DNA from: QQWI01 sp964522015
Lineage (GTDB): Bacteria > Bacillota > Clostridia > Peptostreptococcales > Acidaminobacteraceae
DNA length: 41,585 nt
Direction: 5' to 3'
Assembly: GCA_964522015.1 (NCBI GenBank)
Contig: CAZFST010000033.1
Coordinates: 1-41,585, forward strand
The notes below the pieces were generated by a model, which was not told where the DNA came from, made no database searches, and saw only the letters and a program-made list of their open reading frames with translations. The stretch's first letter is position 1, and each line of letters starts with the position of its first letter. Position numbers and translations under genes: made by a program. Positions 8,840 to 16,933 of the stretch are shown piece after piece.

Positions 8840-10282
8840 CTACAACGTATGATCCCGTGCCAAAAGTCCAGTGTGGATCTCGGCAAGGCGCTTTCTTGTA
8901 ATACCGTACTTACTATAAGTGTAGTAGGCGCCAACGAAGGCAAGGAGGTTACCAATGCCTAAAAAGAGACCAAGGCTGGTTGTTGTGAAATTAGTTTGGG
9001 CAGCAAGGTCAGCATTAAAACCAACCAAATCCACTACGATACCAATCATTAAAATTGCTAAGGACTGAGATAGTTTATAGGTGAGGGTCATGGTGCCGTA
9101 GTAAACTCCCTCTTGACGGGTGCCAGTGTTGAGGGCATTCTCGTCAACCGCGTCGGCCACCATTGCCTGTGGTAATGTAAATAGGCCACCTGAGCCAAAA
9201 CCACCAAGTAAAATAAATGGGGCTAGTATCCATAGATTAGCAGCAGAGAATTCTTTGAAAAACACACAAACGATAAAATAGAGGCTGGCAATCATGGAAA
9301 GACCAAGGCCGTAGCGAATTGAAACCACTTTGTCTTGGTGCTTATTGAGCCACAACCAAACCGGCTGGCTAAAGACCGCCAATAGCAATTGTCCCCCTGC
9401 GAAGAGGGCAATCATTTTACTTTCCATATGGAAGGTGTAGGTGTAAACGTGTAAACCAATTGTACTCAGTAGTGCACTGGCAAGGTTTGTAAAGAGGTAG
9501 CCAAAGATCACGGCTCTCAGGTTTTTGTGGCGATAAGCGTCAAACAGGAGCTTAAAAAAGTTTTTAAAACCAGCGTCACTGGCATCTACAACCCGTTCGT
9601 TGAGCACTGGAATCATATGCTGTGTACTGAAAATTGAAATTAAGCTGGTAACAAGCACTAATAGGGAAGTGACAATACTCATTACCTTGTAGCCCATTGG
9701 ATTCAATTGACCCATTGGAAATTCTGGTGTGGCTTTAAAGAATACCAACATGCCAACCGCTGTGGCAAAGAATATACCAAGCATAAAGCAAACCATACGA
9801 ACCGATTGAACTTTTGTACGTTTTGCGTGGTCGTGGGTCATTTCTGCACCTAGAGCCGAATAAGGAGTACCGTAAATCGTCATAGCTGTTTTAATCAGCA
9901 GCAGGGTAACTGCCATGGCTGTTAAGAGCAACCACTTGGGCATGCTTGGATCCAGATTCCACAGTACAAAGTTGGTAATCACCGTTGTGATACCGCCTAC
10001 CCAAAGGTATAAATGCCGACGGCCAAACCTTTTGTTGACAGTAAAATCAGAAATGTACCCCATAATAGGATCGGAAATAGCGTCCCAAATAACACCAAGA
10101 CCAATAATGAAACCGATTATGGTACCAGATAAACCAAGTACTGCAGTCGCGTAAAAAACAAAATAGGTGGCAACAATCTGAAAAATGACGCCAAATCCGA
10201 AATTGCCGATGCCGAATCCCCAAATTTGATGCTCTTTGAGCTCAGGCTGTCCAGAAAGAATGGTACTTTGTTGCTTTTGCAT
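8840..10282 (-). CDS. GPH family (MFS) sugar:cation symporter
   Basis: The 480-residue protein has about 12 hydrophobic helices. Near the N-terminus it carries the pattern FGFGVIFQIVATYFVFY followed by GVIWDAISDPIMGYISD, and then the RFGRRHLYLW loop. This D-x-x-x-D-P-x-x-G plus RxGRRRP/Y-like pairing is the signature of glycoside-pentoside-hexuronide symporters (MelB, XynP, YihO relatives). The substrate is not determined by sequence; given the amylase and pullulanase in the window, a glycoside or oligosaccharide is plausible. AAGGAG about ten bases before the ATG supports the start. It is transcribed against lysS and away from the osmC-like gene, with no partner hydrolase next to it. Confidence 0.85.
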   Translation of the reverse strand: MQKQQSTILSGQPELKEHQIWGFGIGNFGFGVIFQIVATYFVFYATAVLGLSGTIIGFIIGLGVIWDAISDPIMGYISDFTVNKRFGRRHLYLWVGGITTVITNFVLWNLDPSMPKWLLLTAMAVTLLLIKTAMTIYGTPYSALGAEMTHDHAKRTKVQSVRMVCFMLGIFFATAVGMLVFFKATPEFPMGQLNPMGYKVMSIVTSLLVLVTSLISIFSTQHMIPVLNERVVDASDAGFKNFFKLLFDAYRHKNLRAVIFGYLFTNLASALLSTIGLHVYTYTFHMESKMIALFAGGQLLLAVFSQPVWLWLNKHQDKVVSIRYGLGLSMIASLYFIVCVFFKEFSAANLWILAPFILLGGFGSGGLFTLPQAMVADAVDENALNTGTRQEGVYYGTMTLTYKLSQSLAILMIGIVVDLVGFNADLAAQTNFTTTSLGLFLGIGNLLAFVGAYYTYSKYGITRKRLAEIHTGLLARDHTL

Positions 10283-10350
10283 GGGGTATCAGCTCCTTAA
10301 AGTTTGTCTAGAAAATCAAACATCTAAAACATCTAGATATGTCTACTTTA
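10283..10350 (-). promoter_or_regulatory. Upstream region of the GPH transporter with direct repeats
   Basis: AAACATCT occurs twice in tandem (about 10318-10333 on the plus strand) and overlaps ACATCTAGATATGT. This resembles a regulator-binding region, but no regulator gene is adjacent and no confident -35/-10 pair was found. Confidence 0.25.
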
Positions 10351-10415
10351 CCACAAAAGTCGTCAAAATTCTTTTAAAATCATAACTTCTCACCAGATGT
10401 TAATAATCAGTGGTT

Positions 10416-10446
10416 TAGGGGGACGTGTACCGTGGCTCATTTTTGA
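10416..10446 (+). repeat. Half copy of the GGGGGACGTGCACCGTGG repeat family
   Basis: AGGGGGACGTGTACCGTGG followed by CTCATTTTT matches one arm of the palindromes at 10929-10996 and 32145-32218, without the complementary arm. Confidence 0.7.
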
Positions 10447-10524
10447 TAAACATGGTATAATCAGAAGATGATTCGACACGCGAACGATATTTCTGATATT
10501 CAGTCTAAACAATTGGAGGTCTAT

Positions 10525-10926
10525 ATGTCAATTTTGAAAATTAATACCCCATTCAATCCAGATTTTACTGGTGAGCTAGTGACTACGCGCGCCAGGGTTC
10601 CAATTGGCGCGGGAGAAGGTCGCTTGTCACCATACGATATGCTCCTAGGCGCCTTGTCATCTTGCCTTTATGCCACTTTTCTTGGGGTTGCAGAGAAAAA
10701 ACGCATTGTCTTTGAAGCCATGGACATTGAAGTGACTGGAGAAAAGCATACTGAAGTTCCCACCACTTTAGAATGGGTCAAAGTGGTGATGCGGGTTAAA
10801 GGTGCACCTGAAAACAAACAAAAGGGTTTGTCAGAGGCAGGGCAATTGGCGGCTCAGTATTGCTCCATTTACCAAACCTTGTCCCATGTTGCGCAAATGT
10901 CCCTTGAAGTGATTTTTGAAGATTAG
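10525..10926 (+). CDS. OsmC/Ohr family protein
   Basis: The 133-residue protein has the OsmC fold pattern. SPYDMLLGALSSCLYATF begins the central helix and carries the first conserved cysteine (C47); the second (C113) lies in YCSIYQTLSHVA. In this family the two thiols reduce organic hydroperoxides. The sequence is closer to general OsmC-like proteins than to Ohr, so a detoxification role is an inference. The start at 10525 is chosen because TTGGAGGT lies eight bases upstream; an in-frame ATG at 10468 has no ribosome binding site and sits beside the predicted -10 (TATAAT, 10456-10461). The gene stands alone between the GPH transporter and the class I LysRS leader. Confidence 0.88.
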   Translation: MSILKINTPFNPDFTGELVTTRARVPIGAGEGRLSPYDMLLGALSSCLYATFLGVAEKKRIVFEAMDIEVTGEKHTEVPTTLEWVKVVMRVKGAPENKQKGLSEAGQLAAQYCSIYQTLSHVAQMSLEVIFED

Positions 10927-10928
10927 AT

Positions 10929-10996
10929 GGCTCAGGGGGACGTGCACCATGGGCCACTTTTTAAAGAGCGGCCCACGGTGCACGTCCCCCTGAGCC
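10929..10996. repeat. Large palindromic repeat (GGGGGACGTGCAC family) doubling as the osmC-gene terminator
   Basis: 27-bp arms at 10929-10955 and 10970-10996 are complementary except at one position. The element begins two bases after the OsmC stop, and ACTTTTAAATTTTTT follows the right arm. Confidence 0.9.
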
Positions 10997-11013
10997 ACTT
11001 TTAAATTTTTTGC

Positions 11014-11043
11014 TTGACAAGGGTGAATCCCCAAGGATATACT
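11014..11043 (+). promoter_or_regulatory. Promoter for the class I LysRS T-box leader
   Basis: TTGACA (11014-11019), 18-bp spacer, TATACT (11038-11043). Confidence 0.75.
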
Positions 11044-11054
11044 GTTTCTAATTT

Positions 11055-11387
11055 AGAAATACGCAAGGCGTTGAAGAGAAGAGTAATGTGTCCATCCCAT
11101 CATTAGAGAGTGCCGGTAGCTGAAAAGGCATGTTAGGAAATCCCATGAAAAAAGCCTCTGAGCCGCATGTTGAAACACACTTGATTAGCCCGAATCTTTT
11201 TCGAGATTTGAAGGTATAGTGCTGTGGATGGCATGCCGGGTGCTCCCGTTATAGGGCTAAGGTAATCACGCGGTTTGCGTTGTACCTGATAAGGTCTATA
11301 TGGTGATGTATAGACAAACTGAGGTGGTAACGCGACAGAGTAACTCTCGCCCTCAAGTCAATAGACTTGAGTGTGGGAGTTTTTTTA
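11055..11387 (+). promoter_or_regulatory. T-box leader (lysine) of the class I lysyl-tRNA synthetase gene
   Basis: Stem I begins around 11070, with AGAGAG at 11105-11110. The specifier side carries AAA (11151-11153) followed by GCCTCTGAGCC, the same arrangement as the leader of lysS. A longer middle region follows, then the variant T-box GAGGTGGTAACGCG (11321-11334). The terminator has arms CTCAAGTC (11352-11359) and GACTTGAG (11364-11371), an outer TCTCGCC/GTGGGAG-type extension and a run of T (11380-11386). The T-box has AACGCG where ACCGCG is usual. Confidence 0.88.
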
Positions 11388-11435
11388 TTGGGATTTTTTA
11401 TGGCGATTTTAACAGAGAAAACAGGAGGTAACGAT

Positions 11436-12998
11436 ATGCATTGGGCACAGAGAACGGCACAGGCGCTAGTAGCAGCACATCCAGATAGAGAAACATTTGT
11501 TTGCGCATCGGGCATCAGCCCATCAGGGTCAGTACATATTGGGAATTTTAGAGAAGTTGTCACCACCTACTTTGTGGTTCGGGCCCTTCAAGCCTTGGGT
11601 AAAAAGACCCGGTTTATCTTTTCTTGGGATGACTTTGACCGATTCAGAACAGTACCTGCTGGAATTGACCCAAGTTATTCAAAATACATTGGGATGCCAT
11701 ACTCAGCGATTCCAGATCCCCATGGTTGTTGCGAATCCTATGCCAAACACTACGAAAAAGAATTCGAGGAGGCTTTAGTTGCCTTTGGTATCAACGTCGA
11801 GTTTTTATACCAAACACAACAATATCAAAGTGGCCGTTACCGAGAAGGGATCCACCGAGCCCTGGTTAATAGGGGGAAAATATACGATATTTTAATGGGT
11901 TTTAAAATCCAAGAGGCTTGTGCTGAAGAACGGGCAAGATTTTTTCCAATAAATCTTTACTGCCACCACTGTGGCAAAGACGATACAACGATTTCTGCCT
12001 ACGATGAAGGTGCCAGAGTGCTTTACTACCACTGTGCCTGTGGCCACCATGGGGAGCAGTCCGTGCGATCAGCGGCCAATATTAAGCTGATGTGGAAAGT
12101 CGACTGGCCAATGCGTTGGGTAGAAGAACAAGTCGTCTTTGAACCAGGGGGACGGGACCATTCTGCGGCCACTGGCAGCTACAATGTTTCAACGGTTGTG
12201 GCCAGGGAAATCTTTAACTACACAGCACCAGCTTACATTCCCTACGAATTTATTGGCATCAAGGGAGCCACAGGTAAAATGTCTAGCTCAACTGGTATCA
12301 ATGTCACCCCAAAAGCATTGATGGCAGTGTATGCTCCAGATGTGATTCTTTCAATATTTTTAGCCTATCAACCCAATGCAGCCTTTGATATTGGTATGGA
12401 TCAAGATGTGGTCAAGCACCATACAACATTTGAGCGGCTGTATCAACAGTACCGACAGGGTACCCTTAGCCGGGAAGACCAAAATTTTGCCATGCACCTT
12501 AGCCTTTTACCATCAACCCCAGAACACTTTGCTCCCTATTCGCAACTGACACATGTGTTGCCCCTGGTGGCCTACGACCGTCACCTTTGCAAAGAGCTTC
12601 TGGGCCACCACCTGGAACAAGTAGCGCCAGCCACATACAATGCCACTTGCGACAGGGTGATTCATTGGATTGAGCAGTGGCAGCCAGAACGTGCTACCCG
12701 TATCAATAAGTCCTTCAACAGAGCCTACTACGTTGGTCTCCCTAAAGAAGTCCAAACCCGCCTTCGTCAACTGGTCCAAACCCTGACCCCAGAAAGCGAT
12801 GGCCAACAGTGGATGAATGCCGTTTATGAGGTGGCCAGTGATCTGGATTCTCAACGGACCAAGCGTCAGCAAAATCAAGTGTTCGAGGCACTTTATCACC
12901 TATTGATTTCCCGGGACCAGGGTCCAAAGTTGCCACTTTTAGTGGACTTAATGGGGGCCAACCAAGCCTATCGACTTTTAGCGGGCACCGTGCGCTAG
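11436..12998 (+). CDS. lysK: Lysyl-tRNA synthetase, class I (LysRS1)
   Basis: This 520-residue enzyme ligates lysine to tRNA-Lys by the class I Rossmann-fold mechanism, a form common in archaea and found in scattered bacteria. The HIGH-type motif is SGSVHIGN at residues 30-37 and the KMSKS loop is GKMSSST from residue 280. Between them is a zinc-ribbon-like module with C176, C179, C200 and C202. The start at 11436 follows AGGAGGT at a proper distance. An earlier in-frame start at 11367 lies inside the T-box terminator and is not credible. With the class II enzyme only 2.7 kb away, the genome has two unrelated LysRS. In Bacillus cereus a similar pair exists, with LysRS1 under T-box control. 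Confidence 0.93.
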   Translation: MHWAQRTAQALVAAHPDRETFVCASGISPSGSVHIGNFREVVTTYFVVRALQALGKKTRFIFSWDDFDRFRTVPAGIDPSYSKYIGMPYSAIPDPHGCCESYAKHYEKEFEEALVAFGINVEFLYQTQQYQSGRYREGIHRALVNRGKIYDILMGFKIQEACAEERARFFPINLYCHHCGKDDTTISAYDEGARVLYYHCACGHHGEQSVRSAANIKLMWKVDWPMRWVEEQVVFEPGGRDHSAATGSYNVSTVVAREIFNYTAPAYIPYEFIGIKGATGKMSSSTGINVTPKALMAVYAPDVILSIFLAYQPNAAFDIGMDQDVVKHHTTFERLYQQYRQGTLSREDQNFAMHLSLLPSTPEHFAPYSQLTHVLPLVAYDRHLCKELLGHHLEQVAPATYNATCDRVIHWIEQWQPERATRINKSFNRAYYVGLPKEVQTRLRQLVQTLTPESDGQQWMNAVYEVASDLDSQRTKRQQNQVFEALYHLLISRDQGPKLPLLVDLMGANQAYRLLAGTVR

Positions 12999-13080
12999 TA
13001 TGACTCTTTGAAATCTCGTAGTAGTATGATAAACTAGGACTTGAAGTTAAGAGGCCACACCCTATTAATTGGAGGATCAT

Positions 13081-13836
13081 ATGAAACTGATTTCGTGGAA
13101 TGTCAATGGCATTCGCGCTTGTCTAACAAAAGGCTTTATGGACTATTTCGATGCACAAGATGCAGATGCCTTTTGCCTTCAAGAAACAAAATGCCAAGTT
13201 GGTCAGGTGGCATTGGACCTACCAGGTTACCATCAATATTGGCACCAAGCTGTGAAAAAAGGGTATTCGGGAACTGCGATTTTTACTAAAAAAGAGCCCA
13301 TTTCTGTGGCATATGGCCTTGGTATAGAAGAACACGACCAAGAGGGCCGGGTGATTACCCTTGAATTCGAAAAGCATTATTTAGTCAACGTGTATACGCC
13401 AAACTCTAAACAAACATTGGAAAGATTGGATTACAGACAGGTTTGGGAAGATGACTTCCGGGAGTATCTCTTAGCTCTGGATGCTAAAAAGCCAGTGATC
13501 TTATGCGGCGATCTTAATGTTGCTCATAAGGAAATTGACCTTAAAAACCCAAAGACAAATCGTAAAAATGCTGGTTTTACAGATGAAGAGCGAGCGAAGA
13601 TGACAGAATTGGTGGAATCTGGCTTTACAGATAGCTATCGTCACTTTTATCCAGAACAAATTGGCGCCTATTCTTGGTGGTCTTACATGGGTAGTGCCCG
13701 GGCCAACAATACAGGTTGGAGAATTGATTACTTTGTGACTTCAAATAGCCTAAGCCCTCTGTTAGTAGATGCACAAATTCACCCAGAAATACTGGGTAGT
13801 GACCATTGTCCTGTGGTTTTGGAAGTGGCCTTATAA
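13081..13836 (+). CDS. exoA: Exodeoxyribonuclease III / AP endonuclease
   Basis: The enzyme cuts at abasic sites and removes 3' blocks in base-excision repair. The 251-residue protein is the standard length for the ExoIII (Xth/ExoA) family. Catalytic signatures are ISWNVNGIR at the N-terminus, metal ligand E35 in LQETK, D144-L-N146 in GDLNVAH and the D241-H242 pair in GSDHCPV. TTGGAGGATCAT immediately precedes the ATG at 13081; a TTG start further up would remove this ribosome binding site. The stop codon overlaps the start of the next gene. Confidence 0.95.
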   Translation: MKLISWNVNGIRACLTKGFMDYFDAQDADAFCLQETKCQVGQVALDLPGYHQYWHQAVKKGYSGTAIFTKKEPISVAYGLGIEEHDQEGRVITLEFEKHYLVNVYTPNSKQTLERLDYRQVWEDDFREYLLALDAKKPVILCGDLNVAHKEIDLKNPKTNRKNAGFTDEERAKMTELVESGFTDSYRHFYPEQIGAYSWWSYMGSARANNTGWRIDYFVTSNSLSPLLVDAQIHPEILGSDHCPVVLEVAL

Positions 13837-14537
13837 TGTACGTTGAGTATCCTTCTAAAGCCTACAAGTCGGTACGTATGATTGCACAAGTGCTGATGTT
13901 ACTGGTTATTGAACGAGGCTATCACTTATTTCATTACTTTGGCCACACTTTTGGATGGCGGTGGTTTGGTTATGCAATCGGTCCACTACTATACGGTATT
14001 CTTTTAATAGGTGTTTTTAGATGGCATCGGAGCTGGATGAATAAGCGACAGTTAGCGCCCTTATGTTTGCCAAAAGAGCGGCTCCTGCCTCTCTTGGCTT
14101 ACGGTCTAGGTGGGGTAGCACTGGCTATCGCAACTAACTGGTTATGGGGACTGTACTGGAATCGTCCATTTCTTTTGGAGTGGTCTAAGCTTGATGTGGT
14201 GCTTAACTACAAAGCCTGGTTTTATCATGATGGGCCACTTTTGGGAACTTTAATCTTTACCGCCTATTATATTGGATATGCCGTTAAAATTTACTTAGCA
14301 TTGCAAATTGGGAATATTTGCTACCACCTTGGTGGTCTAAAAAGCGAAATTCTTGGTAGGGTTGCCCTCTTCACCAGCTGTCTTGTGACATTTGGCCTTT
14401 CTGAAACCATGTACTATGGCAAACAAACTGGGGCATTTTTATTGGTTAGTACTGCCATAGGTTTGGCAATAACAGCAGCTAATCCTAAACGCTGGGCCAT
14501 TATTTGGACTTATGTGATGTTAGCATTTTTAATCTAA
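13836..14537 (+). CDS. Hypothetical integral membrane protein
   Basis: I do not recognise this 233-residue protein. It has about six hydrophobic stretches, including VLMLLVIERGYHLF, IGPLLYGILLIGVF, LLAYGLGGVALAIA and ISTAIG-like segments near the C-terminus, and aromatic-rich loops. The ATG at 13836 overlaps the exoA stop (TAATG), which suggests translational coupling. A start further upstream would lie inside exoA. No enzymatic motif is visible. Confidence 0.7.
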   Translation: MYVEYPSKAYKSVRMIAQVLMLLVIERGYHLFHYFGHTFGWRWFGYAIGPLLYGILLIGVFRWHRSWMNKRQLAPLCLPKERLLPLLAYGLGGVALAIATNWLWGLYWNRPFLLEWSKLDVVLNYKAWFYHDGPLLGTLIFTAYYIGYAVKIYLALQIGNICYHLGGLKSEILGRVALFTSCLVTFGLSETMYYGKQTGAFLLVSTAIGLAITAANPKRWAIIWTYVMLAFLI

Positions 14538-14538
14538 A

Positions 14539-14572
14539 ACCCATTGACACCATGGGTATTGCGTGTTATATT
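14539..14572 (+). promoter_or_regulatory. Promoter and probable operator of the Rrf2 regulator
   Basis: TTGACA (14544-14549), 17-bp spacer and TATATT (14567-14572) form a near-consensus promoter. The inverted repeat ACCCAT-N7-ATGGGT (14539-14557) covers the -35 and is a good candidate for autorepression. Confidence 0.75.
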
Positions 14573-14604
14573 GTACTTAATTCCGATGGGAAAAGGTGTT
14601 GAAT

Positions 14605-15039
14605 ATGAAAATATCGTCAAAAGCGCGTTATGGCATCAAGGCACTGCTGGATTTAGCGGTTCATGCACAGCAGGAGCACGTGGCACTCAAAGAGATTGCC
14701 GAACGGCAGAATATTTCTGATCGTTATTTGGAGCAAGTGTTCTCACTGCTTAAGAAATCCGGATTGGTCAAAAGTGTCAAGGGGCCTCAGGGTGGCTACA
14801 TGTTAGGTTGTGATTTAGCCACCACCACGGCTTATCACGTTGTATGCGCTCTCGAGGGAAAAGAAAACTTCCAAGAAACATACGACCCACAGGATTTTGC
14901 AGAAGCTGCTATCAACCAAATCCTATGGCAGCCTTTGGATCAACAAGTTAAGGAAACCTTAAGCGCTATCACATTACAAGATTTAGTAGCAGCTTACCAA
15001 ATTGGCTTATCGCCAAAGAATTATATGTTTTTTATCTAA
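14605..15039 (+). CDS. cymR: Rrf2 family transcriptional regulator, probably CymR-like
   Basis: The 144-residue protein has the Rrf2 winged helix: MKISSKARYGIKALLDLA, then IAERQNISDRYLEQVF as the recognition region and KSVKGPQGGYML as the wing. The three-cysteine cluster that binds Fe-S in IscR and NsrR is absent, so it is unlikely to be an Fe-S sensor. In Bacillus, CymR of this type represses sulfur and cysteine genes in complex with CysK. The next gene here is cysK, which supports that role. AAAAGG eight bases before the ATG at 14605 supports the start. The gene symbol is an inference from family type and neighbour. Confidence 0.8.
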   Translation: MKISSKARYGIKALLDLAVHAQQEHVALKEIAERQNISDRYLEQVFSLLKKSGLVKSVKGPQGGYMLGCDLATTTAYHVVCALEGKENFQETYDPQDFAEAAINQILWQPLDQQVKETLSAITLQDLVAAYQIGLSPKNYMFFI

Positions 15040-15053
15040 GATCCAGACATACA

Positions 15054-15078
15054 AAAGGCGTACAGAAGGTACGCCTTT
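15054..15078 (+). terminator. Stem-loop after the Rrf2 gene
   Basis: AAAGGCGTAC and GTACGCCTTT pair around AGAAG. There is no strong T run, so termination may be partial. Confidence 0.5.
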
Positions 15079-15116
15079 AAATGAAATCAAAACCTATTAA
15101 AACGATGGGCATGCAG

Positions 15117-15139
15117 TATGATAAAACGCCGATATCGGC
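15117..15139 (+). promoter_or_regulatory. cysK promoter region with palindromic operator candidate
   Basis: TATGAT (15117-15122) is a likely -10 with a weak -35. The perfect palindrome GCCGATATCGGC (15128-15139) lies near the expected transcription start, where a repressor would act. Confidence 0.45.
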
Positions 15140-15157
15140 TATTCCAGGAGGCTAACC

Positions 15158-16096
15158 ATGGCTAAAATTGCAAAATCACTAGTGGACTTAATCGGCAACA
15201 CCCCTTTACTTGAATTCTCCCGCTACAATGCCAAAGAACAAGTAGAAGGTATTATTATTGGCAAGCTAGAATTTTTCAATCCCCTCAGTAGCGTTAAAGA
15301 TCGTATCGGCAATGCCATGATAGAAGCCGCAGAAAAAGCGGGTTTAATTGATCAAGATACAGTGATTATAGAGCCTACAAGCGGCAACACTGGTATTGCA
15401 CTGGCGTTTGTTGCCGCAGCAAAAGGTTATAAGTTGATTCTCACCATGCCTGAAACCATGAGCGTTGAGCGCCGTAACTTGTTAAAAGCACTGGGTGCAA
15501 CCATTGAATTAACACCTGGACCAAAAGGCATGAAAGGCGCCATTGAGCGGGCATTAGAACTGGCTAAAGAGTATCCAAAGAGTTTTGTGCCACAGCAATT
15601 TGAGAATGGTGCAAATCCTGATATCCACAAGGTAACAACGGCACAGGAAATTCTAAGAGACACAGATGGTAAAGTGGATATCTTTATAGCTGGTGTTGGT
15701 ACAGGGGGTACTATTTCAGGTGTGGGTGAAGTCTTAAAAGCCCATAACCCCAATATCCAGATCATCGCTGTCGAACCCAAAGATTCACCAGTGATATCCG
15801 GAGGTCAGCCTGGCCCCCATAAAATCCAGGGCATTGGAGCCGGTTTTATCCCTAAAAACCTCAATACCGAAATCTTGGACGAAATCATTCAAGTCACAAA
15901 CGAGCAAGCATTTGAAACAGCTCGCAAACTGGCGGCTACAGAAGGTGCCTTAGTTGGTATTTCATCAGGAGCAAACCTTTATGCAGCAACAGTTGTGGCA
16001 AAGAGACCAGAAAATAAAGGCAAAAATATCGTGGTGATTATTTGCGACACAGGTGAGAGATACCTTTCAACAGCCCTATTTACACCGGAAGCTTAA
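15158..16096 (+). CDS. cysK: Cysteine synthase A (O-acetylserine sulfhydrylase)
   Basis: This PLP enzyme makes cysteine from O-acetylserine and sulfide in the cytoplasm. The 312-residue protein has the PLP lysine K47 in SSVKDRIG, the substrate loop TSGNTGIA, the phosphate-binding GVGTGGTISG, and ISSGAN near the C-terminus. These features fit CysK better than CBS or threonine synthase. CAGGAGGCTAACC precedes the ATG. CysK is a known partner of CymR, and the CymR-like gene lies just upstream. A clear terminator follows. Confidence 0.95.
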   Translation: MAKIAKSLVDLIGNTPLLEFSRYNAKEQVEGIIIGKLEFFNPLSSVKDRIGNAMIEAAEKAGLIDQDTVIIEPTSGNTGIALAFVAAAKGYKLILTMPETMSVERRNLLKALGATIELTPGPKGMKGAIERALELAKEYPKSFVPQQFENGANPDIHKVTTAQEILRDTDGKVDIFIAGVGTGGTISGVGEVLKAHNPNIQIIAVEPKDSPVISGGQPGPHKIQGIGAGFIPKNLNTEILDEIIQVTNEQAFETARKLAATEGALVGISSGANLYAATVVAKRPENKGKNIVVIICDTGERYLSTALFTPEA

Positions 16097-16114
16097 ACAA
16101 CTAAATAGAGTCTA

Positions 16115-16159
16115 AAACCGCATCAATAGATAATTCCAATCTTTTGTTGCGGTTTTTTT
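16115..16159 (+). terminator. Rho-independent terminator after cysK
   Basis: AAACCGCA (16115-16122) pairs with TGCGGTTT (from 16148), followed by a run of T. Confidence 0.8.
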
Positions 16160-16244
16160 GTGCAAAAAAAATAAATATCGTTCCCATGCAAAAACGGGTA
16201 TCGTTTTCCATCTTGTAAGTTCCTGAATATTTGTAATAATGAAT

Positions 16245-16335
16245 GCAATAGAGTTTGAGCGGCAAACTCGCAATAAGGTTTGGGTGGCAAACCTGCAATA
16301 AGGTTTGAGCGGCAAACCTGCAATAAGGTTTGAGC
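16245..16335 (+). repeat. 25-bp tandem hairpin repeats
   Basis: Three full units (16245-16269, 16270-16294, 16295-16319) and one partial unit (16320-16335). Each full unit is a hairpin, AGGTTTG...CAAACCT, joined by GCAATA. Unit 1 has GAGTTTG paired with CAAACTC, so both arms changed together. The array ends 36 bases before the next gene. Confidence 0.9.
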
Positions 16336-16371
16336 ATTTAGTCATCAATTTGTTTTTGTAGGAGGCGTGAT

Positions 16372-16833
16372 ATGGAAAAGAGATTTGGATTGTGTGAGCC
16401 CTGTATGGCAGTAAGGAAATTTAACTTAACACCCCTTAAAGATCAGATGTATCTGATTTCAGAAGATAACCTCTACGCCGTAAGCCACCATGCACCAAAA
16501 GCAAAACAAATTAAATGTAATCACTGTAGTACACTTAAGTCCTCAGAGTGGGGATTTACACCTGTTAAAATCACAGGCCCCGAATGCCTTGCAAAGGGAA
16601 TTCGCAGTCACTTAGATGCTTTAAGGGCAACCTCGTGGAGTTTTGGCCACGCCTCCCTAATGGAGCTTGCAGACTGGCTTGAACGTGAAGCTAAACACAT
16701 CGCCCACCATGGCAAGGATTATTGGATTGACGAAGGTGTCTTATACTTCTTTGGACTGGGAGACGGCTTTGTTATTACACTCAACCAAAAGGAAATAAGT
16801 TTAAGTACATTGGTCGCATTATTTTTAAAGTAA
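16372..16833 (+). CDS. Hypothetical protein with two CxxC motifs
   Basis: I do not recognise this 153-residue protein. It carries CEPC near residue 8 and CNHC near residue 56, which could form one treble-clef or zinc-ribbon-like metal site. The C-terminal half has a helical stretch (LMELADWLEREAKHIAHHG) and a hydrophobic beta-rich tail. There is no signal peptide or membrane segment, so it is probably cytoplasmic. GTAGGAGGCGTGAT gives a strong ribosome binding site before the ATG. It follows the 25-bp hairpin array and precedes fxsA. Confidence 0.75.
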   Translation: MEKRFGLCEPCMAVRKFNLTPLKDQMYLISEDNLYAVSHHAPKAKQIKCNHCSTLKSSEWGFTPVKITGPECLAKGIRSHLDALRATSWSFGHASLMELADWLEREAKHIAHHGKDYWIDEGVLYFFGLGDGFVITLNQKEISLSTLVALFLK

Positions 16834-16933
16834 GTATTTGAGTTCATACTCTATTCAAATTTTCGGCGTATAGTAAGGGTACAAGCAAATCATTGATTTG
16901 CCACAGAGTCCTTACTGGAAAGTGGGTAGTGTC

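Noticed and set aside
11367..11435. Earlier in-frame start for the class I LysRS
   Set aside because: It lies inside the T-box terminator and has no ribosome binding site; 11436 has AGGAGGT.
16245..16335. Tandem repeats as a CRISPR array
   Set aside because: Units are directly joined at 25 bp with no unique spacers, and no cas genes are present.
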